Part shown: piece after piece, positions 6,391-8,188 of the stretch | Position numbering within the stretch: position 1 is the stretch's first letter | Layout: every line of letters starts with the position of its first letter | From: Nitrososphaerota archaeon | Lineage (GTDB): Archaea; Thermoproteota; Nitrososphaeria; Nitrososphaerales; JACPRH01 | DNA length: 8,188 nt | Reading direction: 5' to 3' | NCBI GenBank assembly: GCA_029460375.1 | Contig: JARPAQ010000052.1 | Location: 1 to 8,188 of the forward strand | Translations under genes and position numbers: made by a program | Notes under the pieces: generated by a model | Databases searched by the model: none | Seen by the model: the letters and a program-made list of their open reading frames with translations, nothing else | Told to the model about the DNA's origin: nothing

Positions 6391-6422
6391 TTTTAACTAT
6401 ACTCTATGTTGATGCGAAAGGT

Positions 6423-6854
6423 TTGGGTAGCGTCAAAGAGTCTCTGGTATTTACAGGCCATCCTCTTGTCAGGGCTAGGCATAGAACCACATTTGAAGTT
6501 ACGAAGGAGCCCAGGCTTTCTGAAAAGGGTGACTGCATCATCGGCGTTAACGCCAACAAATCGGGTGTAGATTTTGATTCTAGTTTCAGGAAGATGCTCT
6601 CAGATGATCTGACAGTTGTGACGATAACGATCATGGTGGATGGTGAACGCTTCGTAGTTAAGGCGAAGGGGCATCATGCTCTGACGTTGTCTCACCCTGA
6701 GGATCTGGTTGTAAGGACGAGCTCCTATGTCTGTTCTCGAACATTGGCGGTTCAGGCCGATAAGGCTGCTGCAGATATCCCCAGACAGGTTGTATCTAGG
6801 CTTAGAGATCCTGATGCTAGAGGCTATATGGAGATACTGTTAGCGCGGGTTTGA
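6423..6854 (+). CDS. DUF371 family conserved archaeal protein, function unknown
   Basis: A 143-residue protein I recognise as DUF371 (COG2090-like), a conserved archaeal family with no assigned function that I know of. Conserved parts are FTGHP (10-14), RHRTTFEVTK (19-28), KGDCIIGVNANKSG (35-48), the strand TITIMVDGE (67-75), GHHALTLSHPEDLVVRTSSY (83-102) and RTLAVQADKAA (106-116). There is no signal peptide or membrane segment, so it is probably cytoplasmic. The H, D and C residues in the first third are conserved, but I cannot assign a reaction. The start is uncertain: TTG at 6423 puts GHP about ten residues in, as in relatives; no in-frame ATG or GTG lies nearby upstream, and the nearby ATGs are out of frame. 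The ribosome-binding site is poor (AAAGG right at the start). Its end overlaps the convergent ACT gene by 15 bases. Confidence 0.82.
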   Translation: MGSVKESLVFTGHPLVRARHRTTFEVTKEPRLSEKGDCIIGVNANKSGVDFDSSFRKMLSDDLTVVTITIMVDGERFVVKAKGHHALTLSHPEDLVVRTSSYVCSRTLAVQADKAAADIPRQVVSRLRDPDARGYMEILLARV

Positions 6855-7538
6855 CGCTGACCGTCTCTTTCTCGCGTCTGATATGAGGTCTGTAAGGGCG
6901 GTAAATGCTTGGCTGATATCAGCCATGCGTACGGCAATAATCGTGTCTGTATAGCAGCTGACAGTATCCTCGATATTCACATGCCTTCTTGAGACTTGGT
7001 TATAGAAGGCTACGGCGCACCCGGGGGTCTTGATTATCTCCTTAGGACTATGCATTATGATAGCCGCAAGGTTAGTCTCCTTCTCAAGTATATCCTCCTC
7101 TCTGAAAGGCGCGATTACGTTTTCAAGCAGTCTCTGATCAATTATGAGAGTTATAGCAGATATGCTTTCTGAAACCTGCAGGAAACCCTCTTGGTGTGTT
7201 GCGAGCAGCCGCCTCACAGTTTCGAGGGCACGTTTAGTCTTTTCTACAGAGACCTTCGCTATATCCGTCCTGACGTTGACCACGCTCTCCGCGATTATCC
7301 GAGATACCTGTGCAGAAGGCTGTTTGTAGTCTCCTCGGATACGTTTTATAGACGTTATCAGGCTCTCAGTATTCACTTCATGACCTACCGCCGCTTCGAC
7401 CTTCGGAGCTATGAGGCGCGCTATCGCGCTGACGTTGCCGTATCCGCGTTGTAGAGAGTCCTGTATGGATATGTCTCCGTCTACTACTTCTTTAACGGCG
7501 CGGGATATTGTCAGTTTGACCAATTTCGGAACATCCAA
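6840..7538 (-). CDS. ACT-domain protein, probable amino-acid-responsive regulator (function unknown)
   Basis: A 232-residue protein. The N-terminal part (about 22-72) contains ISIQDSLQRGYGNVSAIARL (23-42) and VNTESLITSIKRIR (55-68), which looks like a helix-turn-helix or similar helical domain. The middle (75-150) is helical and beta mixed. The C-terminal part (about 157-222) resembles an ACT domain, with PGCAVAFYNQVSRRHVNIED (172-191) and SCYTDTIIAV, the pattern of aspartate-kinase-type ACT domains that bind amino acids. Similar proteins occur widely in archaea without a known function. The start is probably TTG at 7538: a TAA precedes it in frame directly, and the TATA-like AT stretch at 7563-7577 predicts a leader of only about six bases. 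An out-of-frame ATG follows four bases later. It is divergent from argG, so control of arginine or aspartate-family metabolism is a guess. Confidence 0.72.
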   Translation of the reverse strand: MDVPKLVKLTISRAVKEVVDGDISIQDSLQRGYGNVSAIARLIAPKVEAAVGHEVNTESLITSIKRIRGDYKQPSAQVSRIIAESVVNVRTDIAKVSVEKTKRALETVRRLLATHQEGFLQVSESISAITLIIDQRLLENVIAPFREEDILEKETNLAAIIMHSPKEIIKTPGCAVAFYNQVSRRHVNIEDTVSCYTDTIIAVRMADISQAFTALTDLISDARKRRSASNPR

Positions 7539-7562
7539 TTATGTAATCAAGAGTTTTTGAAC

Positions 7563-7577
7563 AAAAAATATAAAAAC
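7563..7577. promoter_or_regulatory. Shared AT-rich TATA region of the ACT-domain gene and argG
   Basis: AAAAAATATAAAAAC gives ATATAAAA on the plus strand and TTTATATT on the minus strand. Starts about 26 bases away would be near 7597 (argG leader about nine bases) and near 7544 (ACT gene leader about six bases). Neither gene has a clear ribosome-binding site, which fits near-leaderless transcripts. The 67-base gap between the two genes holds nothing else I can see. Confidence 0.5.
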
Positions 7578-7605
7578 TTTGCGTATGCAGCCAGCCTCGC
7601 AGTAG

Positions 7606-8188
7606 ATGAAGAGAAAGATAGCCTTAGCCTATTCAGGCGGCTTAGATACGTCGGTCGCCTTGAAGTGGATTCAAGAGAAGTATGATTCGGATGTAGTGAC
7701 CGTCACGCTGGACATCGGTCAACTAGAGGACATCAGCGAGATCGAGCAAAAGTCACGGCAAGCCGGGGGAATAAAGCACTATACAATAGACGCGAAGAAG
7801 GAGTTCATCCAAGACTACATATTCCCCTCGATACAAGCCAACGGCCTTTACGAAGGCAAGTATCCTCTAGGAACAGCATTAGGACGACCGCTCATAGCCG
7901 CCAAACTTGTCGAAGTAGCTAAGAAAGAGGATTGTTTTGCTGTCGCACATGGGTGTACTGGAAAAGGGAACGATCAGGTTAGAATTGACGTTACAGTTCA
8001 GGCGATGAACCCCCATTTGAAGGTAATTGCACCAGTACGCGAGTGGAATCTTACACGAGATCAGGAGGCAGCTTACGCGGAGGCTCACAGCATCCCTGTC
8101 TCACCCAAGAAGACTGTGTATAGTATAGATCAGAATCTTTGGGGTCGGGCGATTGAAGCGGGCCCGCTTGAAGATCCTGCTGTTGAGC
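7606..8188 (+). CDS. argG: Argininosuccinate synthase (partial, 3' end outside window)
   Basis: The first 194 residues of argininosuccinate synthase, which joins citrulline and aspartate using ATP to make argininosuccinate in arginine synthesis, in the cytoplasm. The N-terminal ATP-binding P-loop of the N-type ATP pyrophosphatase family is AYSGGLDTS (8-16). Further motifs are GTALGRPLIA (89-98), the substrate-binding HGCTGKGNDQVR (115-126) and YSIDQNLWGRA (172-182), all as in the family. The full enzyme is about 400 residues, so roughly half is seen; the frame is open to the window end. ATG at 7606 places SGGLDTS at the usual distance from the start. No ribosome-binding site is present, and a TATA box about 35 bases upstream suggests a near-leaderless mRNA. 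argH may follow outside the window. Confidence 0.97.
   Translation, partial: MKRKIALAYSGGLDTSVALKWIQEKYDSDVVTVTLDIGQLEDISEIEQKSRQAGGIKHYTIDAKKEFIQDYIFPSIQANGLYEGKYPLGTALGRPLIAAKLVEVAKKEDCFAVAHGCTGKGNDQVRIDVTVQAMNPHLKVIAPVREWNLTRDQEAAYAEAHSIPVSPKKTVYSIDQNLWGRAIEAGPLEDPAVE

Noticed and set aside
6087..6422. Upstream extension of the DUF371 frame on the plus strand
   Set aside because: The frame is open, but it runs antisense through psmA and across the divergent promoter region; family alignment from memory begins just before the GHP motif.
7879..8088. Minus-strand open frame of 69 codons
   Set aside because: It lies wholly within argG on the other strand and shows no family signature.

Overview
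The window is archaeal chromosomal DNA of moderate GC content. It is dominated by a minus-strand run of genes matching the classic archaeal 'exosome superoperon': proteasome alpha subunit, Sdo1/SBDS, Rrp4, Rrp41, Rrp42, ribosomal protein L37Ae, the KEOPS subunit Pcc1, prefoldin beta and a DHH phosphoesterase. Gene content, TATA-type promoters and purine-rich ribosome-binding sites (AGGTG, GGAGG) all say Archaea. The order fits a TACK-type lineage (Crenarchaeota, Bathyarchaeia, Thaumarchaeota or relatives), but I cannot name the organism.

Layout. At the left edge (1-540, minus) is a truncated membrane protein, probably a RibU-like S component of an ECF vitamin transporter, behind a TATA box and a perfect 14-bp palindrome. 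From 624 to 5477 (minus) runs the superoperon, read from right to left: sdo1, rrp4, rrp41, rrp42, rpl37ae, pcc1, prefoldin beta, DHH phosphoesterase. The genes overlap or lie a few bases apart, except for a 59-base gap before prefoldin that holds a possible internal promoter. A 112-base gap with a perfect 10-bp hairpin and a TATA box separates sdo1 from psmA (5590-6345, minus). From psmA rightwards there are two divergent gene pairs: psmA with a DUF371 gene (6423-6854, plus), and an ACT-domain gene (6840-7538, minus) with argG (7606 onward, plus, cut by the window end). Each pair appears to share one AT-rich TATA region. The DUF371 and ACT genes converge and overlap by 15 bases.

How the genes work together. 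Rrp41 and Rrp42 form the phosphorolytic ring of the exosome and Rrp4 is its RNA-binding cap. Sdo1 and L37Ae belong to the large ribosomal subunit pathway, Pcc1 to tRNA t6A modification, prefoldin to protein folding and the proteasome to protein turnover. The cluster therefore joins RNA decay, ribosome building and protein quality control. The DHH protein may add a nuclease or small-phosphodiester hydrolase, which is inference. The ACT-domain protein beside argG may sense an amino acid, also inference.

No gap without a gene exceeds 112 bases. I see no tRNA, rRNA, CRISPR array, insertion sequence or phage gene. The core is a known system rather than a new one. The more novel points are the palindromic and shared promoter regions, the DUF371 and ACT proteins of unknown function, and several overlapping-gene and start-codon details.
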